Shown: positions 28,201 through 38,040 of the stretch, one piece after another
Position numbering within the stretch: position 1 is the stretch's first letter
Layout of the letters: each line of letters starts with the position of its first letter
Source of the DNA: an uncultured Bacteroidia bacterium
Lineage (GTDB): Bacteria; Bacteroidota; Bacteroidia; Bacteroidales; Prolixibacteraceae
Length of the DNA stretch: 64,000 nucleotides
Direction of reading: 5' to 3'
Assembly: GCA_903927965.1 (NCBI GenBank)
Contig: CAIYPA010000258.1
Span: 1 to 64,000, forward strand
Translations under genes and position numbers: made by a program
The notes under the pieces: model-generated
Told to the model about the DNA's origin: nothing
Seen by the model: the letters and a program-made list of their open reading frames with translations, nothing else
Databases searched by the model: none

Positions 28201-28775
28201 CTAATCCAGCTTTCAACACAAATTATTTTTGACCATTTGTTGGCAATCTTCCTAAATATGAATGTTCCACCGTAAGCACTCAGTCGGCCTGACGAACAAG
28301 AAAATTTTAGTATGACAACACAATGATTTCGAGAGAACAATGGCATGCTGATTGTCCAAAATCCACCTAGTCCATTTTTTTCTCTAAACTTAACCCAGAA
28401 ATCATCTCGACTATTAAATTCTGCCAAAACATCACCAGATATAAGTACTTTATTTTTAAAACATTCGCCAACATTGAACTTAATAGAATTGCTGTTTTGA
28501 TCAAAAATAAAATCAAGATCATCTTTTGAAAATATCGTGTCTAATCTTATTATCTGTAGCGAATCATTAGGACTAAGCACCTTCCATCGCACTTGATCCA
28601 CTAATCTGTCACAATGTTTGAATTCCGAAATTATTGTATCGTTTAAAATATAGTTTAACGTTTCGCAAACTATGGTATCAGGAACTAAACCTTTATTTCT
28701 AAAATTGTTTCCTGTCAATGTCTTGTTACTAGAAAGGATCGCACAAATAATTATAATGAATACGTATTTGAACAT
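28197..28775 (-). CDS. Hypothetical exported protein
   Basis: A 192-aa protein with an N-terminal hydrophobic signal-like segment (MFKYVFIIIICAILSS) and a remainder predicted to be beta-rich, with seven cysteines. I do not recognise the family. It is AT-rich and sits between a repeat-rich non-coding stretch and a simple-repeat region, suggesting a variable locus. Confidence 0.55.
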   Translation of the reverse strand: MFKYVFIIIICAILSSNKTLTGNNFRNKGLVPDTIVCETLNYILNDTIISEFKHCDRLVDQVRWKVLSPNDSLQIIRLDTIFSKDDLDFIFDQNSNSIKFNVGECFKNKVLISGDVLAEFNSRDDFWVKFREKNGLGGFWTISMPLFSRNHCVVILKFSCSSGRLSAYGGTFIFRKIANKWSKIICVESWIS

Positions 28776-28921
28776 TTTATTCCCAAATAAGAAGCGACTT
28801 TACAACTCAGTTTTGAAATTACTGTCAAAAAGAATATCTATTCACCTCAAACTTTAAGATGGTGAACAATGCCTTCTAAAATCAGCGTGCTTAATGCAAC
28901 TTTTATTAGTTTCATAGTCAA

Positions 28922-28984
28922 ATTGCCAGCAGCAAGCCGCAAGTTGCAAGCCGCAAGTTGCCAGTTGCCAGCCGCTAATTGCCA
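28922..28984. repeat. Degenerate TTGCCAG/TTGCAAG simple repeat
   Basis: Short imperfect copies of (A/G)TTGC(C/A)AGC(C)GC occur back to back beside the C1 peptidase gene. A similar patch occurs at about 36145-36190 upstream of the second Gfo/Idh gene. No coding potential. Confidence 0.6.
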
Positions 28985-28986
28985 GC

Positions 28987-30195
28987 CTACAGCTTCAGCT
29001 TCTTCCTGATCCCATCTGGCAAAGCAGCCTTATTGATCAATATCGATGTTGTTTTGTAACGGAAATAGGGTTGTGAGCAATAAAAATAACCTTTGTAGCT
29101 ATTGTAACTGCCCCAAGAATTCTTCACCTTGTAGTAAGGAGTACCGTTTTGATCCTTTGCCAATCCAACAATATGCATTGCATGGTCATCGGTCGTTTCT
29201 AGGTTGTCGAAAGCCAATTGCCTGATTTCTTGTGTGATCACCCTTTCTTTGCCAGGTTTGTCAAACTTGTAAATTGCCGCATCCTTCTCTTTTTCGGAAA
29301 GAGAATCCCATTTTGCAATTTCTGCCCCGGTGATGTTCGCGGGAATCTTATCGGGTACAACAGCGATCCCTTTTTGAGAAGTGGCGAATCCTTTGTCGCT
29401 CGAATCGGCTGCCCAAAGTACCGAATAACCTTTATTAAGCGAATAATCGACAATTTCCTGAAGTTCGTCAAGTGGAACATTGTAATAACTACTCCACAAC
29501 CAATTGTCAGGAACTTCAAGGATAAACTGTTGATAAAATGGGTGGTGCGAAAATGATGTCAATTGAATGTAATCGTCACTTTTAAGGCCGCAATATTCCG
29601 ATGCAAACGATTTGGGAGTATAGGTCTTATTCTTGTATTCAAAACTTAATGGAAGTTGGCCAAGGTACGAGTCGATTGTTTGATTGAACGCTGAATCCCA
29701 AACTGGCGTCAATTTCCTATTTTTGTTCTCAACAACTGCTTCTACCATTTTCAGCAGCACTTCGTCCATTTCGCCATGAACATGTTTGTCTTCACCATAT
29801 TTTAGGCCAGAATATATATTCTCAGGAGCAAGGCCATAATTGTCAAGAACATAAAGCGCATCATAAGGTTCTCCACCACCGCCAAAGTTGGTCTTTCCAG
29901 TCATCCTGACATATTTTACAGCTTTATCACGATAGCAGTTGTTCACTACAAACATTTCAGACAAGTCAACCTCGGGCTTGCCCATACGCAACATCTCGGA
30001 TTCAAAAAACGACATGGACGAAAATGCCCAACATGTTCCGGTCCGGTTTTGGTTCTTTACAGGAGTATTGGGAACCTCCTTGATCAATTCAAATTTATAA
30101 CCATCCTGATTGGCCTTTTGGGCGTTCGAAGAAAGTATGATCAGTAATAGCGACAGTGTAAGAAAGAATCTCTTGCTGGTAACTTTCATATTCAT
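28987..30195 (-). CDS. C1-family cysteine peptidase (aminopeptidase C/bleomycin hydrolase-like), exported
   Basis: A 402-aa protein with a signal peptide (ending LSSNAQ; start at the first or second Met, MNMKV or MKV). It has the papain-type active site in the PepC/BLMH arrangement: NRTGTCWAFS with the nucleophile Cys, DDHAMHIVGLA with the His and YKVKNSWGS with the Asn. It probably works in the periplasm or outside the cell, unlike cytoplasmic PepC. Confidence 0.88.
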   Translation of the reverse strand: MNMKVTSKRFFLTLSLLLIILSSNAQKANQDGYKFELIKEVPNTPVKNQNRTGTCWAFSSMSFFESEMLRMGKPEVDLSEMFVVNNCYRDKAVKYVRMTGKTNFGGGGEPYDALYVLDNYGLAPENIYSGLKYGEDKHVHGEMDEVLLKMVEAVVENKNRKLTPVWDSAFNQTIDSYLGQLPLSFEYKNKTYTPKSFASEYCGLKSDDYIQLTSFSHHPFYQQFILEVPDNWLWSSYYNVPLDELQEIVDYSLNKGYSVLWAADSSDKGFATSQKGIAVVPDKIPANITGAEIAKWDSLSEKEKDAAIYKFDKPGKERVITQEIRQLAFDNLETTDDHAMHIVGLAKDQNGTPYYKVKNSWGSYNSYKGYFYCSQPYFRYKTTSILINKAALPDGIRKKLKL

Positions 30196-30267
30196 AATAG
30201 GTGATTTGTTTTGTTGCGCAAAATAGAAAAATCATTTGACTTAGAACATGCTTTTTTTCACAATTTG

Positions 30268-31566
30268 TCAATACTTTGTATGATTAGGGCGGTTCCACAA
30301 TTGATAAAGGTTTTCGATCGGATGATCGGTCCCATTGTAAATGATCTGATTCACAAATCCTGATGATTTCTGGGGGACAAAACCAATGGCTCCGGTTGAG
30401 ATGTAATTGACAGCAGCTTTCAGGCACTCGTCATTCAAATCACCCCAATCTTGTGTGGGACTGTCATTTACAGCAAAGTCCACAGGTATCCCATCAAAAT
30501 AATCGGTAAATCCCACCGAATTTGTATTTCGGAAACTGATTGGTGCAACAGCCAGGTTGAGGGTCGTATTCCCTTCAATGTTCATTCCCACCGGTTTTCC
30601 ATGGGTTTTTGACCCGATCAATTTGATGTTCAGATATGGTTTCAACCCGCTTATTACCAATTCACTTGCGGAAGCAGTTCCGGAAGTTGTAATAATGACC
30701 AGCTTATCCAATTGAATACTATTGTATTTCAAACCAATTTTGTACGAATAACCCATTCTTGTATGTTTGTTGTTATACGTCAGCGTATTGTAAATTTTAT
30801 CCTTGTTTGGTTTTCCGGCAATCAAAGCTACAAGTGAATCGGCACAATCCAAAGTTCCCCCACCATTGTAACGCATATCAAGTATCATATCAGTAACTCC
30901 TTGACTGACAAACTTATCAAATGTAGTATTAAGCTCCTTGACCGAGCTTCCCAGAAAATCGCTAAAAACGAAGTACCCAATTTTTTTTGCCCCCCTGGAA
31001 AAAACGGTTGAGTATTGCACCGAATTGATCCCGATTACCCCTTTGGTCATCTGAATGGACGTTTCAGTCCCATCGTTTTTAATAAATACAAATGTGTTTG
31101 TGGTATTGGCAAGGGCAGTATTAAAGTCAGCCGAAGTCATTGCAGATACAGGGCTTCCATTGATCGACTTCATTACCCATCCGCGTTTTACCCCGGCTCT
31201 GCCCATTGCACTATTGTCATACACAAAAAAAATCCGAAGGTTTTTGAGGTTGTCATAACCAAATCCAAAACCCCATCCTGTTGTTTCACCATCCTGCAAC
31301 AATTTCATCATATCTGTATAGGGCATTGTAAAGCTCCACCGGTCCTGTGAATAACGGATTTTATTGATATAATCATCAGGAGTTGAAATGGAAGGTAGAT
31401 CGACTGTTGGCATGGATTCATACCAGAGATACAGATCATTGAATGTATCCGCCGTATATTGTACTTTGGGATCAATTGTCAATGCTTCAGATTGTTGTGG
31501 GTCTTTTTTGCATCCCAATACCAGGACCGCACAAACAATGAAAACCAAGAATTTTAATTTGTTCAT
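30268..31566 (-). CDS. S41-family (C-terminal processing) peptidase lipoprotein
   Basis: About 432 aa from MNKLKFLVF; the track start is an upstream TTG. The lipobox is VLVLGC. A PDZ-like region (about 85-170, RAGVKRGWVMKSINGSPV) precedes the S41 domain, which has the catalytic Ser in TTSGTASASELV and Lys in GSKTHGKPVG. It is probably anchored to a periplasm-facing or outer membrane, degrading proteins there. Its gene is monocistronic and lies 72 bp from the C1 peptidase gene on the same strand. Confidence 0.87.
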   Translation of the reverse strand: MNKLKFLVFIVCAVLVLGCKKDPQQSEALTIDPKVQYTADTFNDLYLWYESMPTVDLPSISTPDDYINKIRYSQDRWSFTMPYTDMMKLLQDGETTGWGFGFGYDNLKNLRIFFVYDNSAMGRAGVKRGWVMKSINGSPVSAMTSADFNTALANTTNTFVFIKNDGTETSIQMTKGVIGINSVQYSTVFSRGAKKIGYFVFSDFLGSSVKELNTTFDKFVSQGVTDMILDMRYNGGGTLDCADSLVALIAGKPNKDKIYNTLTYNNKHTRMGYSYKIGLKYNSIQLDKLVIITTSGTASASELVISGLKPYLNIKLIGSKTHGKPVGMNIEGNTTLNLAVAPISFRNTNSVGFTDYFDGIPVDFAVNDSPTQDWGDLNDECLKAAVNYISTGAIGFVPQKSSGFVNQIIYNGTDHPIENLYQLWNRPNHTKY

Positions 31567-31752
31567 TACCAATTAATTTGAAATAAAGACCTTAACTCCA
31601 AAGAAAAGGAAGATGTTGATCCGCCAAAACTTTCAAGGTAAATAGACGGTTTAAGAGCAATTTTCGTGCAAATTTTTGATGACTGGGAGAATTATAGGAA
31701 TATTTAACAATCACGGCCCTAACCCACCCTGTCAGCACTAAATAATTGACAA

Positions 31753-33840
31753 TCAATGAAGTTTTTCAGGGTACGTAATTCTGACGTGATAAATGTTGTG
31801 CAGTTTTTCAAGGAAAATTTCTTTTAACAAGGTAATATCCCTGAAAGTGAGAGGTGCAAAATCAAGCTGACCCGCTTCTATTTTCAGTTTGAAAATATGA
31901 TCAATCAGTTTTACAAAGTTCTCATTGTTTTTTTTATCAAGGCTCCTGGATGCTGCTTCGATACTGTCGGCAAGCATAACGACAGCCGTTTCGCGTGTTG
32001 CAGGTACCGGCCCGGGATAAGTAAAGCGTGCCTCGTCTATTTCACTTTTACTTTTTTTGTTCAATTGGATATAATAATACCCGGTCTTGGTGGTACCATG
32101 GTGCGTGCTGATAAAGTCGATAATTTGTTCCGGTATTTTGTGCTGATGAGCAAGTTCGACACCTAACCGGACATGTTCCATGATTTTTTGGGCACTCTCC
32201 TCAAAAGTGAGCTGGTCATGAGGATTGATCCCTATTGCCTGATTTTCAGTAAAATACTGAGGATTCAGCAATTTGCCGATATCATGGTATAGTGCCCCTG
32301 CCCTAACCAATAAAGGATTGCCCCCCAATCTTAAAATGGCTTCCTCTGCTAGATTGGCCACCTGCAAGGAATGTTGAAAAGTGCCGGGTGCTTCCTCTGC
32401 CAATTTTCGGAGCAACTTCTGGTTAGAATAGGACAACTCGATCAGAGTAACATCCGAGACAAATCCAAACGATTTCTCGATCAAAAAAACAACGATATAA
32501 GTGATCAGCGTAAGGACTGCATTGATCAGGAACCATTTCATCATCGACCAGTCGATCGCGGCAAAACTGGCTTCCTGGATCAGTGATATACTGATATAAG
32601 TTGCTGCATAAACGAAGAAGATAATGATCGAAGTAAGGATCAATTGGTCGCGCCGCTGTAGGTTGTTCTGGCTGATTACAGCAATACTTCCGGCAGGAAT
32701 AGAAAGAAGAATGAATTCATACCCATTGGGAACCATAAATCCGACAATAATGGCAGTAATGGTGTTCACAAAGATTGCAAGCCTCGCATCAAGAAAGGTA
32801 CGGATAATCAAGGCAAGGGCAGTAAATGGAACAATATAAACTGGGAAATTATTTGCAGATACAATGAACCGGCAGAACAGGACCATCAACGTCATCATAA
32901 ACAGGGTGAAGGTAACATCACGCTTTGACTTAAGTAACTTACGCCTGATATTGTAGATAAACAAAAACAACGTTAGCAACAACATACTAATAAACAATGC
33001 CTTACCTATTACTATCAGATAATATTTTGTCAGATCGCCCCGACTTTTCTCGAATGCCGATTTCAATGAATCAAGTATGATATATGTTCTGGCTGAAATC
33101 ACATCCCCTTGTGATACAATACGTTCACCTTCCTGGACGACACCATAGGTTGTCGAAAGGTTTTCAAGAATTTTTTGCTCCTCTGCCTTCGTTTTCTCGG
33201 CATCATAAGTCAGATTGGCTGACAAGTATTCTTCAGGATGCAATTTATCTATGATTTTTTTATAATCGGGATCACCTTTTTTAAGTTGGGTCAACAAAAC
33301 GTTCGCTTCTGAATAAGCCCTTTTTAATGAATATAACTGACCTACCGCAACCTTCTCGGCAAGGTTGTTCCTAATTTTCAATAATTCCCGTTTCCCTGCA
33401 AGAGGTGGATAATTGCTGATGTCCTGTTCGAGGATTCCTGAATTGTAGATTTTTTCAAATAGGATAACCACTTTGCTTTTTACGATTCTCGAATAGTAGA
33501 TCTCAGTGTTCTCCTTAAGTGTAATTTCATCAAGTTTTAATGACAACAAGTTAATTTGCTGATTTTTAATCGAATCATGTAAAATATAAAATGGCGTTAG
33601 TGATTTTAGTAAGGAATCGTGTTCCTGTTTGATTGCATCATCCGATTTAAGGATAGCAAAATTGAAAGGGGCAATCAAAGTCGCGTGCATCCAGGGTCTC
33701 CCTTTTTGAAATTCATAACGGAACCTTCCCTCCTGAGGCATCGCAAAGTAGAGGATAACACCAGTAAAGATGAAAATCAACGTCAAATAGATTGAATGCC
33801 AGCTTGAGGTTTCAAACCAATTGTTCTTCCTTAGATCCAT
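31753..33840 (-). CDS. 7TM-HD family phosphodiesterase (PgpH-like, putative c-di-AMP hydrolase)
   Basis: A 695-aa protein: one N-terminal membrane helix (about 17-34), a long extracytoplasmic 7TMR-HDED region (about 40-280), seven membrane segments (about 285-460) and a cytoplasmic HD domain. The HD domain has HSLQVANLAEEA, GALYHDIGK and a later THHGTTKTGYYY. PgpH of Listeria, with the same layout, hydrolyses cyclic di-AMP; the same job is likely here, with an outside signal sensed by the HDED region. Confidence 0.88.
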   Translation of the reverse strand: MDLRKNNWFETSSWHSIYLTLIFIFTGVILYFAMPQEGRFRYEFQKGRPWMHATLIAPFNFAILKSDDAIKQEHDSLLKSLTPFYILHDSIKNQQINLLSLKLDEITLKENTEIYYSRIVKSKVVILFEKIYNSGILEQDISNYPPLAGKRELLKIRNNLAEKVAVGQLYSLKRAYSEANVLLTQLKKGDPDYKKIIDKLHPEEYLSANLTYDAEKTKAEEQKILENLSTTYGVVQEGERIVSQGDVISARTYIILDSLKSAFEKSRGDLTKYYLIVIGKALFISMLLLTLFLFIYNIRRKLLKSKRDVTFTLFMMTLMVLFCRFIVSANNFPVYIVPFTALALIIRTFLDARLAIFVNTITAIIVGFMVPNGYEFILLSIPAGSIAVISQNNLQRRDQLILTSIIIFFVYAATYISISLIQEASFAAIDWSMMKWFLINAVLTLITYIVVFLIEKSFGFVSDVTLIELSYSNQKLLRKLAEEAPGTFQHSLQVANLAEEAILRLGGNPLLVRAGALYHDIGKLLNPQYFTENQAIGINPHDQLTFEESAQKIMEHVRLGVELAHQHKIPEQIIDFISTHHGTTKTGYYYIQLNKKSKSEIDEARFTYPGPVPATRETAVVMLADSIEAASRSLDKKNNENFVKLIDHIFKLKIEAGQLDFAPLTFRDITLLKEIFLEKLHNIYHVRITYPEKLH

Positions 33841-33919
33841 AATTTTTTTTCTTATCTTAAAATAAAAGCCGCAACCAATTATTTTATATTTTTGGATAAA
33901 TCAAAAGTAGTTATTTTTA

Positions 33920-34729
33920 ATGAGATACGGGATTTCCAACCTCAGCATTGTTCCAATGCGTTCAGAGCCACGCGAAGATAGCGAAATGTGTTCTCAAATA
34001 CTTTTTGGTGAGCACTATACAATAAATCAACTTAAGGACAAGTGGTGCCGGATTACCCTTGCATTCGATGGTTATGAAGGGTGGATTGACCGTAAAATGA
34101 TCAATGAAATCGATGAAAAGTACTTTCTCTTACTGGCCAAAGTTCCGATTGTTGTGACGACCGACCCAGTTAACAGGGTTCAGGTCAAGTCAGGTAATGA
34201 TGGATTTTTCATTGTTGCCGGAAGTTCATTGCCGCATTACAAGCCATTTGCCCAAACTTTTAAACTTGGGAAGATGGCCTATAAGTTAAAGCCTAAAATG
34301 AAAACTGGCCCCGATGGAGATATTCGCGAACTCCTGATCGGAAACGCACTTAATTTCTACAATGTGCCCTATCTTTGGGGAGGCCGTTCTCCTTTTGGGA
34401 TTGATTGTTCGGGATTTTCACAGATATTATACAAAATGGCCGGTATTCCAATCCCGCGAGATGTAGCACAGCAAGCCCTTATTGGCGAAAATCTTAGCTT
34501 CGTGGAAGAGGCTTTACCAGGTGACCTTGCCTTTTTTGACAACGATGAAGGTGTTGTTGTCCATGTTGGTATCATTTGGACCGAGAAAAAAATTATTCAC
34601 TGTTCAGGCAAAGTTAGGATCGACAAAGTTGATCAGTTTGGAATCTATAATGTCGATACAAAGAGATATACCCATCAAATGAGGTTGATGCGCCGAATAA
34701 TTGGTGTTGTAAATAACCCACAAGGATGA
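33920..34729 (+). CDS. C40-family NlpC/P60 cell-wall peptidase with SH3-like domain
   Basis: A 269-aa protein. An N-terminal SH3-like domain (about 1-130; SIVPMRSEPREDSEM) precedes the NlpC/P60 domain with catalytic Cys in GIDCSGFSQ, His in VVHVGIIW and a third polar residue (H) in KIIHCSG. These enzymes cut peptidoglycan stem peptides, often gamma-D-Glu-diaminopimelate. No signal peptide is visible, so it may recycle imported muropeptides in the cytoplasm (YkfC-like). A -7-like TATTTTTG is at 33887-33894. Confidence 0.88.
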   Translation: MRYGISNLSIVPMRSEPREDSEMCSQILFGEHYTINQLKDKWCRITLAFDGYEGWIDRKMINEIDEKYFLLLAKVPIVVTTDPVNRVQVKSGNDGFFIVAGSSLPHYKPFAQTFKLGKMAYKLKPKMKTGPDGDIRELLIGNALNFYNVPYLWGGRSPFGIDCSGFSQILYKMAGIPIPRDVAQQALIGENLSFVEEALPGDLAFFDNDEGVVVHVGIIWTEKKIIHCSGKVRIDKVDQFGIYNVDTKRYTHQMRLMRRIIGVVNNPQG

Positions 34730-34778
34730 TATACGATTGATTTGCAGGCATACAAGGAATTATTAACTACATATAAAT

Positions 34779-34871
34779 ATGGGACATCTTGATATATTAG
34801 GTTATCTGTTTGCCATTTTAGTTGTGGTTTACATCGTATATCGCACCTCCGATAAAAAAAAGGAAGAATAA
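34779..34871 (+). CDS. 30-aa single-span membrane miniprotein
   Basis: Too short for the ORF track. It encodes MGHLDILGYLFAILVVVYIV followed by YRTSDKKKEE: one hydrophobic helix (about 6-21) and a short, highly charged tail. The positive-inside rule suggests the tail is cytoplasmic. It fits neatly between nlpC (49 bp upstream) and the Nudix gene (18 bp downstream), all on one strand. Function unknown; conservation would decide whether it is real. Confidence 0.5.
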   Translation: MGHLDILGYLFAILVVVYIVYRTSDKKKEE

Positions 34872-34889
34872 CAACAAACAAATTGACTT

Positions 34890-35333
34890 ATGACCAGTCC
34901 TGAATTGAAATTCTGTTACAAGTATCCCCGTGCCGCCTTTACTGTTGACGCTATCATTGTCGCAAGTGACCACTGCGAAGATATGATTTTGCTGATCCTA
35001 CGTAAATATAACCCGTATGCCGGTAAATGGGCGTTACCTGGTGGATTTTTTGAAATGGATGAAACCTTGGAAGACGCCTGTAAGCGCGAGCTATTTGAAG
35101 AGACTGGGGTCAAAAATGTCACCCTTCATCAGTTTTTTACCTTCGATGCAATCAACAGGGATCCGCGCGATCGGACAATTACGACTGTTTTTCATGGAAG
35201 AATGCCAGAGCCTATTCCTGTTACCGGAGGCGATGATGCCGCTACAGCACGATGGTTCCCGATTATCTCCTTACCAGAAATGGCATTCGACCACGCTGAA
35301 ATCCTTAGGAAATTTGTAAAAGAGAAAATTTGA
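34890..35333 (+). CDS. NUDIX hydrolase
   Basis: A 147-aa protein with a complete Nudix box (GGFFEMDETLEDACKRELFE plus ETGV) at about residues 48-70, preceded by LRKYNPYAGKWALPGG. The close upstream text resembles ADP-ribose/8-oxo-dGTP-type Nudix enzymes of 140-150 aa. It hydrolyses a nucleoside diphosphate linked to another group; the substrate cannot be fixed from sequence. Confidence 0.88.
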   Translation: MTSPELKFCYKYPRAAFTVDAIIVASDHCEDMILLILRKYNPYAGKWALPGGFFEMDETLEDACKRELFEETGVKNVTLHQFFTFDAINRDPRDRTITTVFHGRMPEPIPVTGGDDAATARWFPIISLPEMAFDHAEILRKFVKEKI

Positions 35334-35380
35334 ATCGGATCAAAAAAAAGATTCCGAAATTAATATTGACAGAAAATCCT

Positions 35381-36046
35381 TCATCTGATGCACAATCTAA
35401 GATTTCCAACAGTTTCTGGACCTTCATTGAACAGTAAATCAAGAATGCTCAGGTTAGGTACAAACCCAAATTTTTCCTGGAATACCTGAGTATATGGGGT
35501 AGGAATAAAGTGAGGGTCAACACTTTGTTTCACTGTTTTAGGATGGATTTGATATCTTAAATCATCAATTGTTTCAGGAACTTTCCCGACAGGCAAGTAT
35601 TCCTCCGTAAATTTTAAATCTTTTTTGATATCAAGACATTCAAAAAGGATCCTTTGGATTTCCATATTAAAATCAAATAAATACTTCCATCTTTTTTCGT
35701 GATAATAGGGTGCAAGATCGTCTGCATAATATTCAAAGAAGGGTGAATTATTGTAAGCTGACGAAATTCCGCGCCAATGGATCTGTTGCCATTGATGATC
35801 GTAAGACAATTTGATATCCCTAATGGGCCCTTTAGCCCTGGGACCATCGACTACTGGCAGAGACAGTTGAATGGGGCTATTGGCAGTCAATATGATTGTA
35901 CGGTTACGATAAGTCTGCTTGAGATAGCTTTCACAAGTTTCGACCTGGACTTCACTGTATCCAACCAACTTTGTAAAATACTGTATTGGTGCGAGATACG
36001 CGCAACTCAATAATACTGCTGTTTTTCTGTTTTCGATATCCATCAC
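35381..36046 (-). CDS. WbqC-family protein
   Basis: A 221-aa protein with WbqC-like features: LLSCAYLAPIQYFTKL at the N-terminus, SYLKQTYRNRTIILTANSPIQLSLPV, and SPFFEYYADDLAPYY in the middle. In Bacteroidota such genes are often near signal peptidase or O-antigen genes; biochemical function is not established. It is convergent with the Nudix gene. Two adjacent Met codons could start it. Confidence 0.8.
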   Translation of the reverse strand: MMDIENRKTAVLLSCAYLAPIQYFTKLVGYSEVQVETCESYLKQTYRNRTIILTANSPIQLSLPVVDGPRAKGPIRDIKLSYDHQWQQIHWRGISSAYNNSPFFEYYADDLAPYYHEKRWKYLFDFNMEIQRILFECLDIKKDLKFTEEYLPVGKVPETIDDLRYQIHPKTVKQSVDPHFIPTPYTQVFQEKFGFVPNLSILDLLFNEGPETVGNLRLCIR

Positions 36047-36300
36047 CCTCTATCCAATATTGAACGAAAATACACTTTTTTATTCTCGAAATTCACCAGG
36101 CTAATTTTTTAATTATTATTAGGTTCGATTGCAGGATTTTATTGAGTTGCAAGCCAGTTGCCAGAAACCAGTTGCCAGTCGCCAAAAACCAATACCAGTC
36201 ATTATTTGCCAATATTAATTTAATCAATCAATTCCTTTGATTTCAAATACATTAAATATAATTTTGGGGGACAGATTTCTGACAACCAAAAAAAATTACC

Positions 36301-37887
36301 ATGGAAAAATCGATGAATCAAAATTCAAAAAACAAACGTCCCTTAAAAATCGGAGAAGTTGCAACTACGGAGTTTTCAACAGTAAACAGAAGGAATTTTT
36401 TGGGTACAATTGCTGCTTCGGCAGCTGCATTTACAATTGTGCCACGTCATGTCATGGGTGGAAATGGTTTTGTTGCACCGAATGATAAGACAACACTTGC
36501 CTATATCGGAGTGGGCACACAAGGTATGAGGGAGCTGCTCCAAATTCTGGATATCCCTGAATTACAAATAATTGCAGTTTGTGATCCACAAAAGGAAGCA
36601 ATTGGCTATTTTGATTGGTCGAAAATTGGGCTCAGAGATGATATCCGTAAAAAATTAAATAATCCGGGGTGGACTTCAGGGGGCGACAATACTGTTCCTG
36701 GAGGCCGTGAGAATGGGAAAGCGATTGTGGATGAATATTACCGGAAATTCCGACCTGATCAAAAGCTCAGTAGTTGCAATGCCTATGCCGATTTCAGGGA
36801 GATGTTCCAAAAAGAAAAGGACCTGGATGCTGTTAAAGTGATGACCCCCGATCATTTGCATGGCCTGCTTGCTACTGCTGCAATTAAACGGGGAATCCAC
36901 ATATCTATTCATAAGCCATTATCAAACAGATTATTAGAAGGCAGAAAAGTGATTGAACTAGCCCGTAATAATCCTAAAGTGACTACCCATCTGATTCCTT
37001 GGGATTCCAACGGTTCGATGGAACAGGTAATGAAATGGATCAGTGAAGGTCAAATTGGAACCCTTAAAGAAGTACACAACTGGTCGAACCGACCAGTGTG
37101 GCCTCAATATCCCACAATACCACTCGACAAACCAGCAATTCCTAAAGGTTTCGACTGGGATTTGTGGCTTGGTCCGGAAGCTGAACGTACTTACCACCCA
37201 AATTATACAAATATGGTTTTCAGGGGATGGTACGATTTTGGTGGCGGTTCGATGGCCGATATGGGGCATTACAGTTTGTGGACTGTATTTAAGGCACTTG
37301 AACTTGAAGCCCCGAAGATTATAGAACCCAATCTTAGCCATGTTTGTGGTATAAAAGATAGTTCCGCCTTTCAGATCAAAAATGATTTCTCCTTTCCGAT
37401 GGCTTCCTCTGTCCGGTTTAAATATCCTGCAAAGGGATCCCGCCCACCGGTTGACTTGATATGGTATGATGGTGGAATACGCCCACCTGTTCCAGTTGAA
37501 TTGTATGAGGATAACCAGGAGTTTACACCAGAAGGGATGATGTTCGTTGGGGATAAGGGGAAAATTCTCGCTGGATTTCATGTCGATGATCCAAAACTGA
37601 TCCCTGAAAAACGGATGAAAGGAATTGAGGTTCCCAAGACCACAAAGGAAGCCAAACCTAACGGTTTTCAATTGTTCCTTAATGCTTTGCGTGCCGGAAA
37701 ACAATGTCCGGGAAGTTTTACTGAGGCAGTACATATCACTGAGGCAGTCAACTTGTATGCCGCATCTTTAAGGACAGGGCGAATGCTGAAATACGATGCT
37801 TCCCAAATGAAAATTACAAATGTCCCGGAAGCCAATAAATACCTTGTTCGAGATTACCGTAAAGGCTGGAATCCGGAGACGATTTAG
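36301..37887 (+). CDS. Tat-exported Gfo/Idh/MocA-family oxidoreductase (second copy, long form)
   Basis: A 528-aa protein. A twin-arginine signal lies unusually far in (NRRNFLGTIAASAAAFTIVPRHVMGG, about residues 39-65) after a polar N-terminal stretch. The Rossmann domain begins LAYIGVGTQG, with AVCDPQKEA and MTPDHLHGLL...HKPLS, the equivalent of the usual EKP with His in place of Glu. It probably acts on a sugar or sugar-like ring in the periplasm. The next gene, 153 bp on, is a Tat-exported sugar epimerase-like protein, suggesting one pathway. Confidence 0.87.
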   Translation: MEKSMNQNSKNKRPLKIGEVATTEFSTVNRRNFLGTIAASAAAFTIVPRHVMGGNGFVAPNDKTTLAYIGVGTQGMRELLQILDIPELQIIAVCDPQKEAIGYFDWSKIGLRDDIRKKLNNPGWTSGGDNTVPGGRENGKAIVDEYYRKFRPDQKLSSCNAYADFREMFQKEKDLDAVKVMTPDHLHGLLATAAIKRGIHISIHKPLSNRLLEGRKVIELARNNPKVTTHLIPWDSNGSMEQVMKWISEGQIGTLKEVHNWSNRPVWPQYPTIPLDKPAIPKGFDWDLWLGPEAERTYHPNYTNMVFRGWYDFGGGSMADMGHYSLWTVFKALELEAPKIIEPNLSHVCGIKDSSAFQIKNDFSFPMASSVRFKYPAKGSRPPVDLIWYDGGIRPPVPVELYEDNQEFTPEGMMFVGDKGKILAGFHVDDPKLIPEKRMKGIEVPKTTKEAKPNGFQLFLNALRAGKQCPGSFTEAVHITEAVNLYAASLRTGRMLKYDASQMKITNVPEANKYLVRDYRKGWNPETI

Positions 37888-38040
37888 AAAGACAGAGAAT
37901 GAAGAAATGAAAGAATGAAGAAATGAAGGGAAAATATGGCTCACAAAAAGGATGTAATTAGAAGATTAAATCCTTGCACTTCAAAAGAAATGACAATAAA
38001 ATTGAGATGATAATATTGAAAATTAATTAATTGAAATACT

